A stretch of DNA of 64,000 bases from JAOAPY01 sp038237475 (GCA_038237475.1 JBBRYS010000004.1:310001-374000), one strand, 5' to 3'. Positions 17,054-26,665 are shown, counted from the stretch's first letter. The notes: a model not told the origin generated them from the letters alone. A program made the numbers and translations.

Positions 17054-18577
17054 CTAGCGCGCGTAAAGCTCACTTAAATCCTTCAGTCGAGTCTGAATCT
17101 CGTCAGTAAGCGCTCCCGCATTGAATCTCCAGGACCAGTTTCCGGAAGTGCTGTTCGGTAAATTCATACGCGCTTCATTTCCCAGGCCCAGCAGGTCTTG
17201 CAGTGGAACAACTGCGGTGTTGGCACACGAAGCCAGCACCGCGCGAATAAAGTCCCAGTGAATCTCTGTACCGCTCGAGTTCAAGTAGCGAAGACCAAAG
17301 ATGCGCTCACGCTCAATCTGCGCGGCATCTCGAGTCGAGCCTTCTCCGGGCACGCTCTGAAACCAACCCACCGTGGTGTCATTGTCATGGGTACCCGTGT
17401 ACACCGCTACATTTGGGTGATAGTTGTGCGGCAGATCCTGATTGCTGGGATCGCTGCTGAAAGCAAATTGCAGAATACGCATTCCGGGAAAATTAAAGTC
17501 GTCACGCAGTTTTTCAACCTCAGGCGTTATCACCCCAAGATCTTCGGCGATGATTGGCAGTTCACCCAGTGCATTGCGGATCGCAACAAACAACTCGCGG
17601 CCGGGAGCTTCGACCCATTGACCGCGCTCAGCTGTGTCGTCTCCGCCGGGAATTTCCCAGCAGGCAATGAATCCGCGAAAGTGATCTATCCGCAGGATGT
17701 CGACTGTTTGCAGGGTCGCATGGACGCGTTCGATCCACCACTTGAAGCCATCGGCGATCATCTTCTGCCAGTTGTAGAGCGGATTCCCCCAAAGCTGGCC
17801 TGTCTTGCTGAAATAGTCGGGAGGAACGCCGGCCACAACGATCGGTTTACCGTCCTCATCCAGCTTGAATTGATCGGGATTAACCCAAACATCCGAAGAG
17901 TCATGCGCCACAAAGATCGGGATATCACCGATAATGCTGATGCCGCGCTCATGGCAATATGATTTGAGTTCAGACCATTGCTTGAAAAAGAGAAACTGGG
18001 AGAACTGGTGGGCTTCAATCTCACTGCGCAGCTCTGTCTTCGCATGCGCCAACGCTGTCTCATCTCTTCGGACCACAGCGGGATCCCATTCATGCCAGGG
18101 CTTGCCGCCGTGCACGTCTTTAAGCGCGCGAAAGAGCGCGTAGTCTTCGAGCCACGATACCTGGCGCACGCGAAAGTTCTCGAAGTCTCGACTGAGGTCA
18201 GTATCCGCGCCATCGGTAACAAAACGCTGGTAGGCTTTACGCAGCACTTCATCCTTGAATTTGTGCACGCGATCGAACTCAACAACTCCGGCTGCAAATG
18301 CCGGCGCATCACTGAGGTCGGCCTCAGTCAGCAACCCCAACCGAACGAGCCGCTCCGGACTGATCAGCAGAGTGTTGCCGGCAAACGCTGAATAACAGGC
18401 ATAAGGAGAATCACCATACCCGGTGGGACCGAGCGGAAGTACTTGCCAGAGACTCTGGCCGCTCGCCGCGAGAAAGTCGGCGAAGCGATATGCCTCGTCG
18501 CCGAGATCGCCGATACCAAAAGGCCCCGGCAACGATGTCGGGTGCAGCAGAATTCCACTGGATCTTGGAAAGCTCAT
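17054..18577 (-). CDS. malQ: 4-alpha-glucanotransferase (amylomaltase, GH77)
   Basis: A 507-residue protein of typical MalQ length. It starts SFPRSSGILLHPTSLPGPFG and carries GDSPYACYSAFAGN, IGDIPIFVAHDSSDVW, the nucleophile region DILRIDHFRGF, the acid/base region IIAEDLGVITPEV and YTGTHDNDTTVGW. No signal peptide, so it is cytoplasmic. Role: disproportionation of maltodextrins, passing glucan segments to glucose or maltose and so feeding glucose to the sugar kinase. It lies between the two SusA-like GH13 genes, 57 nt after the first and 52 nt before the second, so it is almost certainly co-transcribed with them. Confidence 0.96.
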   Translation of the reverse strand: MSFPRSSGILLHPTSLPGPFGIGDLGDEAYRFADFLAASGQSLWQVLPLGPTGYGDSPYACYSAFAGNTLLISPERLVRLGLLTEADLSDAPAFAAGVVEFDRVHKFKDEVLRKAYQRFVTDGADTDLSRDFENFRVRQVSWLEDYALFRALKDVHGGKPWHEWDPAVVRRDETALAHAKTELRSEIEAHQFSQFLFFKQWSELKSYCHERGISIIGDIPIFVAHDSSDVWVNPDQFKLDEDGKPIVVAGVPPDYFSKTGQLWGNPLYNWQKMIADGFKWWIERVHATLQTVDILRIDHFRGFIACWEIPGGDDTAERGQWVEAPGRELFVAIRNALGELPIIAEDLGVITPEVEKLRDDFNFPGMRILQFAFSSDPSNQDLPHNYHPNVAVYTGTHDNDTTVGWFQSVPGEGSTRDAAQIERERIFGLRYLNSSGTEIHWDFIRAVLASCANTAVVPLQDLLGLGNEARMNLPNSTSGNWSWRFNAGALTDEIQTRLKDLSELYAR

Positions 18578-18634
18578 GATTCGACAATCCCTCTTGCTCT
18601 GGAACTGGTGGGGACCCCCACGAACGCACTGCGA

Positions 18635-20539
18635 TTATTTGCTGACAAAAGCTATGGCGCTTGCGCCCGGAACAGATAAGCGAGCTTCGCCAGTTTTCAC
18701 CGGAACCGCGCTCGTCGCTCCATAAAGGGCCTGTAACTGAGCGCCTTCACGCAGCCCTATAGCTGCGGCTGGTAAGACGATTTTCTTCTCATGCGCGGCG
18801 CGATTGAAAACAACCACCACAGTTTCTTTTTCATCCTGTCGCGCGAAGGCATAAACATCGTCGTCATAATACATATCGATCAGGTTTCCGCGCCGGATAG
18901 CCGAGTGTTCGCGCCGCAGCCGAATCCAATCGCGCGTCCATTCCCACATACGCTGTTGAACTGCGGATCGACCCGCTGCCGCAAATGCATTATGTGCATC
19001 GCCGGGAAAGCCCCCGGGAAAATCACGGCGATTGTCAGGATCCTCACCGCCTTCCATGGCAATCTCCGAACCGTAATAAAGCTCAGGGATACCACGCACG
19101 GCCAGAAAAAAAGCAGTCTGCAGCATCGCACCTGACAGCGTCGCATCCGGCGCGCTCATAAACCGCACTGTGTCGTGATTACCGAGCATCGTGGTCAGCT
19201 TCGCCGGATCGGGATAGAGCGCGTCATACTTCAGCAGGTCGCGCAAAGCCCTCATCGGTTTCTTCCCGGTAAACACCTTTAACGAAGCGTCCCAAAGTGG
19301 AAAGTCGAAAACTGAGTCGAGCTTTGTATCAACGCCATCCCAACCCCTGTGACCACCGATGAAGAATGCGGTGTGCGCAGGATCGAAGTCGAAAACCTCT
19401 CCCACCATCCACAGGCGCGGGTATTGCTGGTGCTGCGCATTGACCAGGTCGCTTGTAAAGGTACGCGGCATATATTGCAGCGTGTCCTGACGCACACCGT
19501 CGATACCGGTGGCGCCAATCCACCAAAGTGAGTTTTGAATTTCATAACGCGCCACTTCCGGTTCATCCTGATTCATGTCCGGAAGGTCTTCACTGAACCA
19601 GCCGTCCAGCGTATTACGAAATTCATCATGATTAGCATGCGGCGACAGGAGCGTGCTGTTCTGAAATTTTTCAACCAGGTGATTCTGCGCCGTGCCGTGG
19701 AACCAATTCTCGAGCGGCGCATCGGTGACCCACGGATGCCGCGAGCCCACATGGTTAGCTACCTGGTCCTGGATCACCTTTAGACCAATGGCATGTGCCT
19801 TTTGCACCAACTCGCGCAGGGTCGCCAGATCGCCAAAATGATCTTCAACGCCGTAGTAATCGATGGCGTGATAGCCGTGATAGTAGGTGTTCGGGCACCA
19901 CGGCTTGTCACAGGTATTGATGCCGTTCCAGTTGTCGGTCCACGGAGTCAGCCAAAGCGCGGTTACTCCGAGATCTTTGAGATAAGGCAGGTGATCTATC
20001 ACGCCACGCAAATCACCACCGTGATAAGCGCGCGGATTATGCCGATCGTTAGCCGCGGCAGGCGAATTTGCCGGAGCATTGTTGCCGGGATCACCATCGG
20101 CAAAACGGTCGGGCATAATCAGATAGATCACATCGTCGGAGTTGATGCCGTGAAAATTCGCGCTGGGAGTCAAGGCAGTTTCAATATGAAAAGGAATGGT
20201 AGTGCTTCCGGCTGCGGTCACCACCTGCAGTGGATAATTCCCTGCCCTGACTGCCGGAGCTATCTGGACGTTACAAAACAGGTAAGTGCCGCGACTGTTT
20301 ATGCGCACCTCTGAGATCACCAGCTGAGAGGTCGCGGATTTCACCCTGGCTCCGCCAAGGTTCCTGCCACGCACGAGCAGTCGCACCGGATTGATCGAAT
20401 GCTGGGCCCACCAAAAAGGCGGTTCAACTTTAGTAACGACCGGACCCTCGCTCGCAGGAAAAGCCAGAGACCCGACAGCAGTGGCGGCGGTTAAGCAGAG
20501 GCTGACCAGAACCAGTAAAGTAATCTTGGGAAAGCGCAC
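18635..20539 (-). CDS. GH13 neopullulanase/cyclomaltodextrinase-like enzyme with N-terminal Ig-like domain (paralogue)
   Basis: I place the start at the GTG at 20539: AGGAGA lies 7 nt upstream and it opens directly into a signal peptide (MRFPKITLLVLVSLCLTA). A TTG at 20563 would add eight residues. The 634-residue product has the Cyc-maltodext_N-like domain (VEPPFWWAQHSINPVRLLVR), then the GH13 barrel with QDQVANHVG, GVRQDTLQY, MVGEVFDFD and a canonical LGNHDTVRF region IV. It is clearly related along its whole length to the enzyme at 15103-17001, so a duplication is likely. It is the first glycosidase gene after the cytochrome/TPR module. Expected role: periplasmic hydrolysis of maltodextrins or cyclodextrins. 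Confidence 0.91.
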   Translation of the reverse strand: MRFPKITLLVLVSLCLTAATAVGSLAFPASEGPVVTKVEPPFWWAQHSINPVRLLVRGRNLGGARVKSATSQLVISEVRINSRGTYLFCNVQIAPAVRAGNYPLQVVTAAGSTTIPFHIETALTPSANFHGINSDDVIYLIMPDRFADGDPGNNAPANSPAAANDRHNPRAYHGGDLRGVIDHLPYLKDLGVTALWLTPWTDNWNGINTCDKPWCPNTYYHGYHAIDYYGVEDHFGDLATLRELVQKAHAIGLKVIQDQVANHVGSRHPWVTDAPLENWFHGTAQNHLVEKFQNSTLLSPHANHDEFRNTLDGWFSEDLPDMNQDEPEVARYEIQNSLWWIGATGIDGVRQDTLQYMPRTFTSDLVNAQHQQYPRLWMVGEVFDFDPAHTAFFIGGHRGWDGVDTKLDSVFDFPLWDASLKVFTGKKPMRALRDLLKYDALYPDPAKLTTMLGNHDTVRFMSAPDATLSGAMLQTAFFLAVRGIPELYYGSEIAMEGGEDPDNRRDFPGGFPGDAHNAFAAAGRSAVQQRMWEWTRDWIRLRREHSAIRRGNLIDMYYDDDVYAFARQDEKETVVVVFNRAAHEKKIVLPAAAIGLREGAQLQALYGATSAVPVKTGEARLSVPGASAIAFVSK

Positions 20540-20581
20540 CAGGCATTCTCCTGTTCGGCTCAATCAAGGCATGATGGGAGA

Positions 20582-20595
20582 GCGGACTTGTCCGC
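20582..20595. repeat. Short inverted repeat GCGGAC-TT-GTCCGC
   Basis: A perfect 6-bp inverted repeat with a 2-nt centre lies in the 182-nt gap between the mono-haem cytochrome gene and the GH13 gene. It could be a small hairpin or a protein-binding site. No T-run follows on either strand, so termination is not supported. Confidence 0.4.
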
Positions 20596-20721
20596 CCGGT
20601 AATGAACTGTGAACTGACCGCCTGCGCACACGTCCCCTGCCAAAGAGTAACGCTCCGCTCACAGTGCTTTCTAAATCAGGGAACTTCTTTGAGCCGGCTT
20701 CTGGTCCAGCCAGCGTACACG

Positions 20722-21099
20722 CTATCTGCGAAAGCGTTTCATGTATCTGACGAGCTGATAGACTTCGTTACGCTTCAACTTTTTGCCAAACGCCGGCATG
20801 CCGCCTTTGCCCTGACTCACGATTGCGATCAACTTGCTGGTGGAGGCCGTTTTGCGGTTCTCATACCACCAGTGCCGGTCAGTCAGATCGGGTGCCTGAT
20901 AGACATTTCCCAAGGGCGTGTCGCCCCTGCCATCTACACCATGACAACGGGCGCAGTTGCTGCGATAAAGAATCTCTGCCGCGGCCGGCGCTTTCATTTC
21001 GCGAGGCCTTCGCTTTTGAAACGCTGTTGCTGCTGAAGCGAACAAAAACGCACACACACAAATAGTCACACAGATCGCGAATATCCGGCTGAATCTCAT
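20722..21099 (-). CDS. Secreted mono-haem cytochrome c
   Basis: A 125-residue protein with a cleavable signal (to about residue 27). One CARCH haem site (Cys49, Cys52, His53) is followed by GVDGRGDTPLG, and the likely axial methionine is in GGMPAFGKK (Met101). It ends with a typical class I C-terminal helix (NEVYQLVRYMKRF). Role: periplasmic one-electron carrier. It lies 25 nt downstream of the five-haem cytochrome/TPR gene in the same direction, so the two probably exchange electrons. Why they sit in a carbohydrate locus is unclear. Confidence 0.93.
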   Translation of the reverse strand: MRFSRIFAICVTICVCAFLFASAATAFQKRRPREMKAPAAAEILYRSNCARCHGVDGRGDTPLGNVYQAPDLTDRHWWYENRKTASTSKLIAIVSQGKGGMPAFGKKLKRNEVYQLVRYMKRFRR

Positions 21100-21124
21100 G
21101 CTCTGACGGTCACCATCCCTTGTT

Positions 21125-23380
21125 CTACTCGCCCGGACTCAGATCATGAACATGCCAGTAGACGCTTTCGTTACTCATCTCCGGATGCTTGCGAAGAAAT
21201 TGATTGGCCAGCGACAGCGCTCCGGGATCGTCCTTGAGATCCGCGAAGATTTTGGCTTCCCGTTTAGCGTCCTCATTCCGACCCAGCCGGCGATAGATCA
21301 ACATTAAGTTGTAGTGCGCACTAAGATCTTCAGGGTCGATGGCCAGCATTCTCTGGAAGCACTCCATGGCCTCCTGATAATCGCGCTTGATCTTGCAGAG
21401 TTCTCCGAGCTGCTGAAGCGACATTCGATCCCGGGGATAAGCGACCAGCACTTTGCGTATGTTCGCTTCAGCCTGATCCAGCTGTCCCCGTTTAATAAGA
21501 ATTCGAGCTTGCTGAAAAAGCGCGCGCATGTTCTCAGGATTGCTCCTGACTACTTCGGCCAGAATAGCGGCAGCCGCATCGTATTGCTCCAGCTCGATAA
21601 ATCCCATGGCGCGATTGGTATTCGCAAACGGGCGATACTTTTCATCCAACTGTGCGGCCCGGGTAAACGCATCAATCGCGAGAGGATATTGACGCTGATC
21701 GAAGAGCGCGATGCCGTAGTTATTCCAACGACGCCAGTCCGGCACGGCATTCTTCAACTCTGTAGCAGGCGCCGGTTCATTCCTGCCGAGGTGCAGCACA
21801 TATTCAGTCGCGGCCATCGTCACAATCGGATAGTCGACCGACTTGCCCAATGAGTAGTCACTGAAGACGCGCGTAAAACGGCGATAACGAACGCGCGCAG
21901 TCAGCCGCAAGTCGCCGGTGGCATTGGCAGGCACGCGAAACTGATAACGCGCCAGATCCGAACGGCCCGACTGAATCTGGTTGTTCTGCGCGAAGATCCT
22001 GGTGTTCCAGATGTGATGTTTATCGTTATAGGAGCCATCGGCCTTTACCAGGTAAGTCTTGTAGTTGTGGGCCGACTCATCGAGATGACCGTTGGGCTGC
22101 AGGTAACCGGAATGGTAAAGCGTCTTTCCTTTGTCGTCGCTGACGATGAATTCCACGTACGCTTCGTAAAAGTCACGCAATTCGGGCGGAAACGAATGAC
22201 CGATGTTCTTGTTCGTAATGACGACTTCGGCATTGATCCGATCGCCCGCGGCAGCGGTAAAGCCGCTGCGGTTCAAGGGCGCGATAAACTCTTCGATACT
22301 GACTCCCGGTGTCTTGCGGCGCAGCGCAAAAATATCGATACCCAGCTTGTCGTCTTCAAGGAATTTGGTGACCGCAGCAATCTGCTCAGGCCATTTATAA
22401 AAGTACGGAATCGCTGTGTTGGCGGAGGCCCAACGATGTGAGGCGAGCTTGCCTTCCTTGGCCGAAACATCGAACAACGGCGCCGGCTCTTTCTTCATAT
22501 GACAGGTGTTGCAGGTTTCTTTATCACGCACGTAGAAAGGATGCGGTGACTCTTTCGAGAAGGAAGACATCTGCAGTTCATCCGCCACCATGAAGGCGCG
22601 CAGGAACTTATAATCATTCAGCTCTTTGGGTACCTGTGACTTGTGGCAGGCGCCGCAAAACTCCGGAGACTTGAGCACCGGTCGCATCATGGCTCGCCGG
22701 TGCGAGGGAATGTCATCGAGAATCTGCTGGTCCGACACACCCGCGAGGAGCCGCGTGCCGTCATCCCTGACCAGCAGCGCCGGCTCATTCATGACATAGC
22801 CGCCAATCCCTCGGCTGTTCACATTCTGGATCGAATGACAGGCAATGCAGGAAACGCCATCCTCGTCAAAAGGCCGCTTTACTTTCGAATTCTTTGTCAG
22901 GGCTCCGGAAAACAACGCGGCTGGATTGTGGCAGGATTCGCAATGGCGCGTGAATTCTAAGCCACGCTGATTGATCAGATCTTTGACATTCTTTTGATAG
23001 AAGGGCTCGCGAAACGCGTTGGCGTGAGCCGATTGCCGCCACTGCGTGTGCGCATCCGTGTGACACGTCGCGCAGCGTCTTGAATCCACAAACATCTCGC
23101 CGGGAATAAAGGTCCCGGTGCTCGACGTCGCATTGCCGGGCGCAAAGGGGTTGGGACCAAATTTGAAATCGTAGCTATCAGAAATCGCGCTGGCATAAGT
23201 GCTGACTGCATTCTCTCCATCCGGTTTAGCATGCACTCTTACACCAAGCATAACGACCAGCGCGGCGAGAGCCAGCAGCAGGATGGATATCAGCTTCGCC
23301 ACGGGTGCACGACTCCCAGTTTCACGTGGAAGGACATTCGCAACCTGCGGCAGAGATTTCTTTGATTCTTTTTCCATCAT
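21125..23380 (-). CDS. Five-haem cytochrome c fused to TPR domain, membrane-anchored
   Basis: The 751-residue protein has one transmembrane segment (about residues 28-47) and no clear cleavage site. Five CXXCH sites follow: CATCH (103), CESCH (147), CIACH (178), CGACH (242) and CNTCH (290), in a cytochrome c554-like arrangement. A beta-rich region spans about 340-530. About four to five TPR units follow at 560-720 (YGIALFDQRQYPLAIDAFTR; ALFQQARILIKRGQLDQAEA). No known catalytic motif is identifiable, so it may be an electron-transfer scaffold rather than a defined reductase. It sits between the mono-haem cytochrome and the paired unknown secreted proteins. I recognise the architecture but not a named function. 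Confidence 0.87.
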   Translation of the reverse strand: MMEKESKKSLPQVANVLPRETGSRAPVAKLISILLLALAALVVMLGVRVHAKPDGENAVSTYASAISDSYDFKFGPNPFAPGNATSSTGTFIPGEMFVDSRRCATCHTDAHTQWRQSAHANAFREPFYQKNVKDLINQRGLEFTRHCESCHNPAALFSGALTKNSKVKRPFDEDGVSCIACHSIQNVNSRGIGGYVMNEPALLVRDDGTRLLAGVSDQQILDDIPSHRRAMMRPVLKSPEFCGACHKSQVPKELNDYKFLRAFMVADELQMSSFSKESPHPFYVRDKETCNTCHMKKEPAPLFDVSAKEGKLASHRWASANTAIPYFYKWPEQIAAVTKFLEDDKLGIDIFALRRKTPGVSIEEFIAPLNRSGFTAAAGDRINAEVVITNKNIGHSFPPELRDFYEAYVEFIVSDDKGKTLYHSGYLQPNGHLDESAHNYKTYLVKADGSYNDKHHIWNTRIFAQNNQIQSGRSDLARYQFRVPANATGDLRLTARVRYRRFTRVFSDYSLGKSVDYPIVTMAATEYVLHLGRNEPAPATELKNAVPDWRRWNNYGIALFDQRQYPLAIDAFTRAAQLDEKYRPFANTNRAMGFIELEQYDAAAAILAEVVRSNPENMRALFQQARILIKRGQLDQAEANIRKVLVAYPRDRMSLQQLGELCKIKRDYQEAMECFQRMLAIDPEDLSAHYNLMLIYRRLGRNEDAKREAKIFADLKDDPGALSLANQFLRKHPEMSNESVYWHVHDLSPGE

Positions 23381-23409
23381 GCCTGTGAAAACATTAAGAG
23401 TCGGGCTGA

Positions 23410-24183
23410 CTAGAACTCCACTTTGCCATTCAGCATTAAGGCCGAGACGTCGATCTTAAAATTGGTTACCGAGTTGACTTGTTTGTCGCTGAGATTAACC
23501 AGCAAATCCTTGCTCGCTGTCGTCAGCAATGGCGCCCCTTTACTATCCAGTCTCGGAAAAAAGAAAATCGCTTCATCTCCGGGAACTTTCGGAGCGACGA
23601 AGTGAACGAGTTCGCGCCGCTCACCTTGTTCGTTGGCGAGGTAAATGTAGCGCTTCAGGTCCAGGATTCGCCCGCCCTTAAATGTCGTATAAACAGCGTC
23701 GGCGCCCGGAGTGTTCGCAGACTTCGAGCTCAAAGTTATAACATAATTGTCGGTACACGCCGGGCACTCGAGCAAACCCTTTACTTGCGCAACAAAGGCC
23801 TGTCGATCTTTCTCGTTAAGCTTGCCGGTATCCGGGGTTTCCAGTTGCTTGAGCCGAACCAGAGCCTGACGCACGGGCAACGCGGAACGCAAACGGAGAG
23901 TGAACAAGAAATCAACCGGCACATCGGTACTGACTAGAGTTAACGACTGCTGTTCACCGCCAATGGAGTTACCGTTGTAAGTGCCGGCTGCTTTTTGCGT
24001 GTGCTGGTCGAAGTGCATGCGCAACTCCTGCCGGACGGCCCAGGGCGAGTTCTCCAGAACTGTCTCAGCTTCCTTCTTTGACCATTCGGTGAAAGGCTTA
24101 GTTTTCACTACATCCTGCGCGCAGACGGCTGCCGCGAAAATGCCAATTACCAAAACCGCGGAACTCATTAAGGCGACCCTCAT
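23410..24183 (-). CDS. Secreted protein of unknown family with CPAC motif (paralogue B)
   Basis: A 257-residue protein with a signal peptide (to VCAQ). No family recognised. Conserved with the adjacent paralogue are W-S/T-K followed by SPWA near residue 48, RLRSALP(V/I)R(Q/E)ALVRLKQ near 97-113, a CPAC pair (Cys140, Cys143) followed by T(D/E)NY, then RRELVHFVAPK, FFFPRLD and a C-terminal DVS.L.L.GK.EF. The C-terminal half looks beta-rich. Two closely spaced cysteines could form a disulphide or bind metal or haem, but there is no CXXCH. GGAAGGGAG lies 8 nt before the ATG, and the gene starts 18 nt after its paralogue. Confidence 0.8.
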   Translation of the reverse strand: MRVALMSSAVLVIGIFAAAVCAQDVVKTKPFTEWSKKEAETVLENSPWAVRQELRMHFDQHTQKAAGTYNGNSIGGEQQSLTLVSTDVPVDFLFTLRLRSALPVRQALVRLKQLETPDTGKLNEKDRQAFVAQVKGLLECPACTDNYVITLSSKSANTPGADAVYTTFKGGRILDLKRYIYLANEQGERRELVHFVAPKVPGDEAIFFFPRLDSKGAPLLTTASKDLLVNLSDKQVNSVTNFKIDVSALMLNGKVEF

Positions 24184-24201
24184 TAGATCAACTCCCTTCC
24201 A

Positions 24202-24966
24202 TCAAAACTCAATCTTGCCATCGAGCACGAGCCTGGATACATCAAATTCAAAACGTTCGGGAATCGAATCCAATCCGAAAGTCGTACGAATGTTTCTGGT
24301 TTCGAAAATGAAGACTAGCTTCCTACTTTCATTTGTGAGCAACGGATTCCCTTTCTCGTCCAACCGCGGGAAGAAGAATGTCGCTTCATCCTCCTCGGTT
24401 TTAGGAGCAACAAAATGAATCAGCTCACGCCGCTCTCCACGATCGTTCAGCAGGTAAACCCTTTTTTCCAGCAACCCGAAAGCAATGTTTCTCAGGCTGT
24501 AGATGCCGCTCTTCATTCCCCGGGTCGACACCGGCGGCCCGAGCGTGACGATATAGTTTTCCGTGCAGGCCGGACAGCCGAGCACCCCTTTCGTCCGCTC
24601 GTCCAAGGCTGTCCGTCCGGCAGCGTCAAGCTTGTCGTACTTGCCTTCAATCTGTTTCAGCCGCACCAGCGCCTCCCTGATGGGCAACGCGGAACGCAAG
24701 CGTATCGTGACGCCGGGCACATAAGCGAGTGGCACCCGCTCCCCGGTAGTGGACGATGCCTGTTGCACCTGGGCCCAGGGAGAATCACTCGCGATCTTGA
24801 TGATTTCGTCTTTGGTCCATTGCTGGTACGGCCTAGTCCAAACATTCTGTGCTCGTGCACTAACAGTTACAGCAAGGATTACACCGCAAACAAGGACGTT
24901 CAAATGAACCGAGTTCGAGGCCCACCGCTGAAAGGCTTTGCCTGTCATTTTATTTTGAGCGCTCAA
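24202..24966 (-). CDS. Secreted protein of unknown family with CPAC motif (paralogue A)
   Basis: The start is uncertain. I prefer the TTG at 24966, which has GAGGAGG 8 nt upstream; the ATG at 24948 has no ribosome site at a usable distance, and longer frames overlap the TPR gene. The 254-residue product has a signal sequence (HLNVLVCGVILAVTVSARAQ), then W-T-K, SPWA, RLRSALPIREALVRLKQ, the CPAC pair before TENY, RRELIHFVAPK, FFFPRLDEKG and a C-terminal DVSRLVLDGKIEF. It is a tandem duplicate of the next gene, which has an extra stretch of about 20 residues before RLRSALP. Function unknown. Both lie between a TPR gene and the five-haem cytochrome gene. Confidence 0.78.
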   Translation of the reverse strand: MSAQNKMTGKAFQRWASNSVHLNVLVCGVILAVTVSARAQNVWTRPYQQWTKDEIIKIASDSPWAQVQQASSTTGERVPLAYVPGVTIRLRSALPIREALVRLKQIEGKYDKLDAAGRTALDERTKGVLGCPACTENYIVTLGPPVSTRGMKSGIYSLRNIAFGLLEKRVYLLNDRGERRELIHFVAPKTEEDEATFFFPRLDEKGNPLLTNESRKLVFIFETRNIRTTFGLDSIPERFEFDVSRLVLDGKIEF

Positions 24967-24985
24967 TTTCACTACCTCCTCATAT

Positions 24986-26665
24986 TCATTGCGGCGACTG
25001 GCCCAGCATCTGTTGCGTGCGCAGTTTTTCATCAATGATGCGTTCCCGCTCGACCTGTTTCCCCAAAGCCTCGAGGCGCTTGAACTCCGCCAACTCCGCC
25101 TGAGCTTTGTCAGTTTCTTTAAGCCGCGAATAGGCGAGGAACAGTTGGTAATGTGCCTGGGTCAGAGTCGGTAACTTGCTAACCACTTTTTCCAGACGTG
25201 CGACAGCTAAGGGATAGTCGCGACGCTTCAGAGCCAGCCGTGCATAGTCATAAAGCACCGGCACTTCGTCCGGAGCTATCTCGAGCGCATGCTTAAGCGG
25301 CGCCTCGGCTTCATCCAGACGTCCCTGCTCGATAGCCACGTAACCCAGGCTCGAGAGAGCGTCGACGTGATCGGGATGGGTAGCGACAAACTTTTCGAGG
25401 ATCTCGCGAGCCTTCTCAAAATTTCCACCTGCACGATGTGTGTAGCCCCGCAGGTAATCGATGTTTTCGATCTTTGGATCCAGCTCCGCGGCACGATCGA
25501 AGTCGGCAGCCGCTGCGGTCCATTCACCCTTGCGATAATTGGCGTTGGCACGAGCGTAAACATATGCCGCTTCTTTAGGATTCAGCTCAATCGCTTTTGT
25601 GTTCTCGCCGATCGCTCCGTCCCAGTAGCCAACCCGCGCATACTCACGCGCCAGGAGAAAGTGAAAATTCGCGTTCTTCGGATCGCGCTCGATCGCATGC
25701 TTGAATTCAAGCACCGAGTTCGCATGATCGTTCTGAGCACTAGCTATCAATGCGAGTCGAAAATGTGTTTCGGGCGCTGCCGGATTAAGATCAGCGGCCG
25801 AAGCCAGATAACGACCCGCCTCAGCATTGCGATCGAGATTGTAGAGCGCCACGCCAAGGTTATAGAGGACCTCGAAGGTATTGGGAGTCAGTTCGTTTAC
25901 GCGTCCGAAGAGACGTGCCGCGCGCTCGTATTGTTTGCTCTCCGCGAGGACGGTGGCGAGTGTGAATAAGGATTTGGCGTCACTGCCGGCGGCTGCCTCC
26001 ACGAGTTCAGCAGCTGCATCTGCTTCTGTCGTTCGCTTAGCTCGATAGGCAACATTGAGAAATGCGAGGGCCAGTTGCGGATCGTTCTGGTCCACCTGGC
26101 GAGCCTGTGCAAAGTGATCCGCGGCTTTGGCGAAATCACCCGCCTCGCTATAAAGCGCTCCCAGATTGTAATGGGCCTGAACGTGCTTAGGATCGCTTTT
26201 CAACACACGTTCAAATTCAGAAATCGCGGCGGCGGTCTTGCCATGCTCTGCCAGCATGCGACCAAGATTGTTGCGGGCGCTGACAAAGTTTGGATCGAAC
26301 TTGATTGCCGCACTGAACTCTTTGAAAGCCTCTTCATTCCTTCCAGCTCGATCGAGAACCACGCCGAGCACATTGTGTGTCACAGCAGATCTGGGAGCAG
26401 CAGCTACCGCCGCTCGCGCTTCGCGTTCAGCTGATTCCAAAGCATTGGCCTGCAGAGCTGCGAGCGCAGAATCCAACGAACTACGAGCGCCCGCGCTCAG
26501 TCCATTACCGTCCGCCGTCATAGCGGCCGGAACAGTCTGGCGGCGGCTAGTCGAGCGCTGAGCACTGACCGTGAACTCGCCGGCTGCCAGACAACAGAAA
26601 GCTAATGCGACGACGCCGAGCCGTGGCCCAATATCTCTTCCCGCCGCTGTGGGTCTAACCATCAT
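24986..26665 (-). CDS. Secreted TPR protein
   Basis: A 559-residue protein with an N-terminal signal (GVVALAFCCLAAGEFTVSAQ), then about twelve TPR units from residue 60 to 530 (SAVTHNVLGVVLDRAGRNEE; AHYNLGALYSEAGDFAKAAD; EVLYNLGVALYNLDRNAEAG). The end is a charged helix with QMLGQSPQ. No enzymatic domain. It starts 9 nt after the stop of the previous TPR gene, so the two are translated from one message. Likely a periplasmic scaffold. The precise partner is unknown. Confidence 0.82.
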   Translation of the reverse strand: MMVRPTAAGRDIGPRLGVVALAFCCLAAGEFTVSAQRSTSRRQTVPAAMTADGNGLSAGARSSLDSALAALQANALESAEREARAAVAAAPRSAVTHNVLGVVLDRAGRNEEAFKEFSAAIKFDPNFVSARNNLGRMLAEHGKTAAAISEFERVLKSDPKHVQAHYNLGALYSEAGDFAKAADHFAQARQVDQNDPQLALAFLNVAYRAKRTTEADAAAELVEAAAGSDAKSLFTLATVLAESKQYERAARLFGRVNELTPNTFEVLYNLGVALYNLDRNAEAGRYLASAADLNPAAPETHFRLALIASAQNDHANSVLEFKHAIERDPKNANFHFLLAREYARVGYWDGAIGENTKAIELNPKEAAYVYARANANYRKGEWTAAAADFDRAAELDPKIENIDYLRGYTHRAGGNFEKAREILEKFVATHPDHVDALSSLGYVAIEQGRLDEAEAPLKHALEIAPDEVPVLYDYARLALKRRDYPLAVARLEKVVSKLPTLTQAHYQLFLAYSRLKETDKAQAELAEFKRLEALGKQVERERIIDEKLRTQQMLGQSPQ

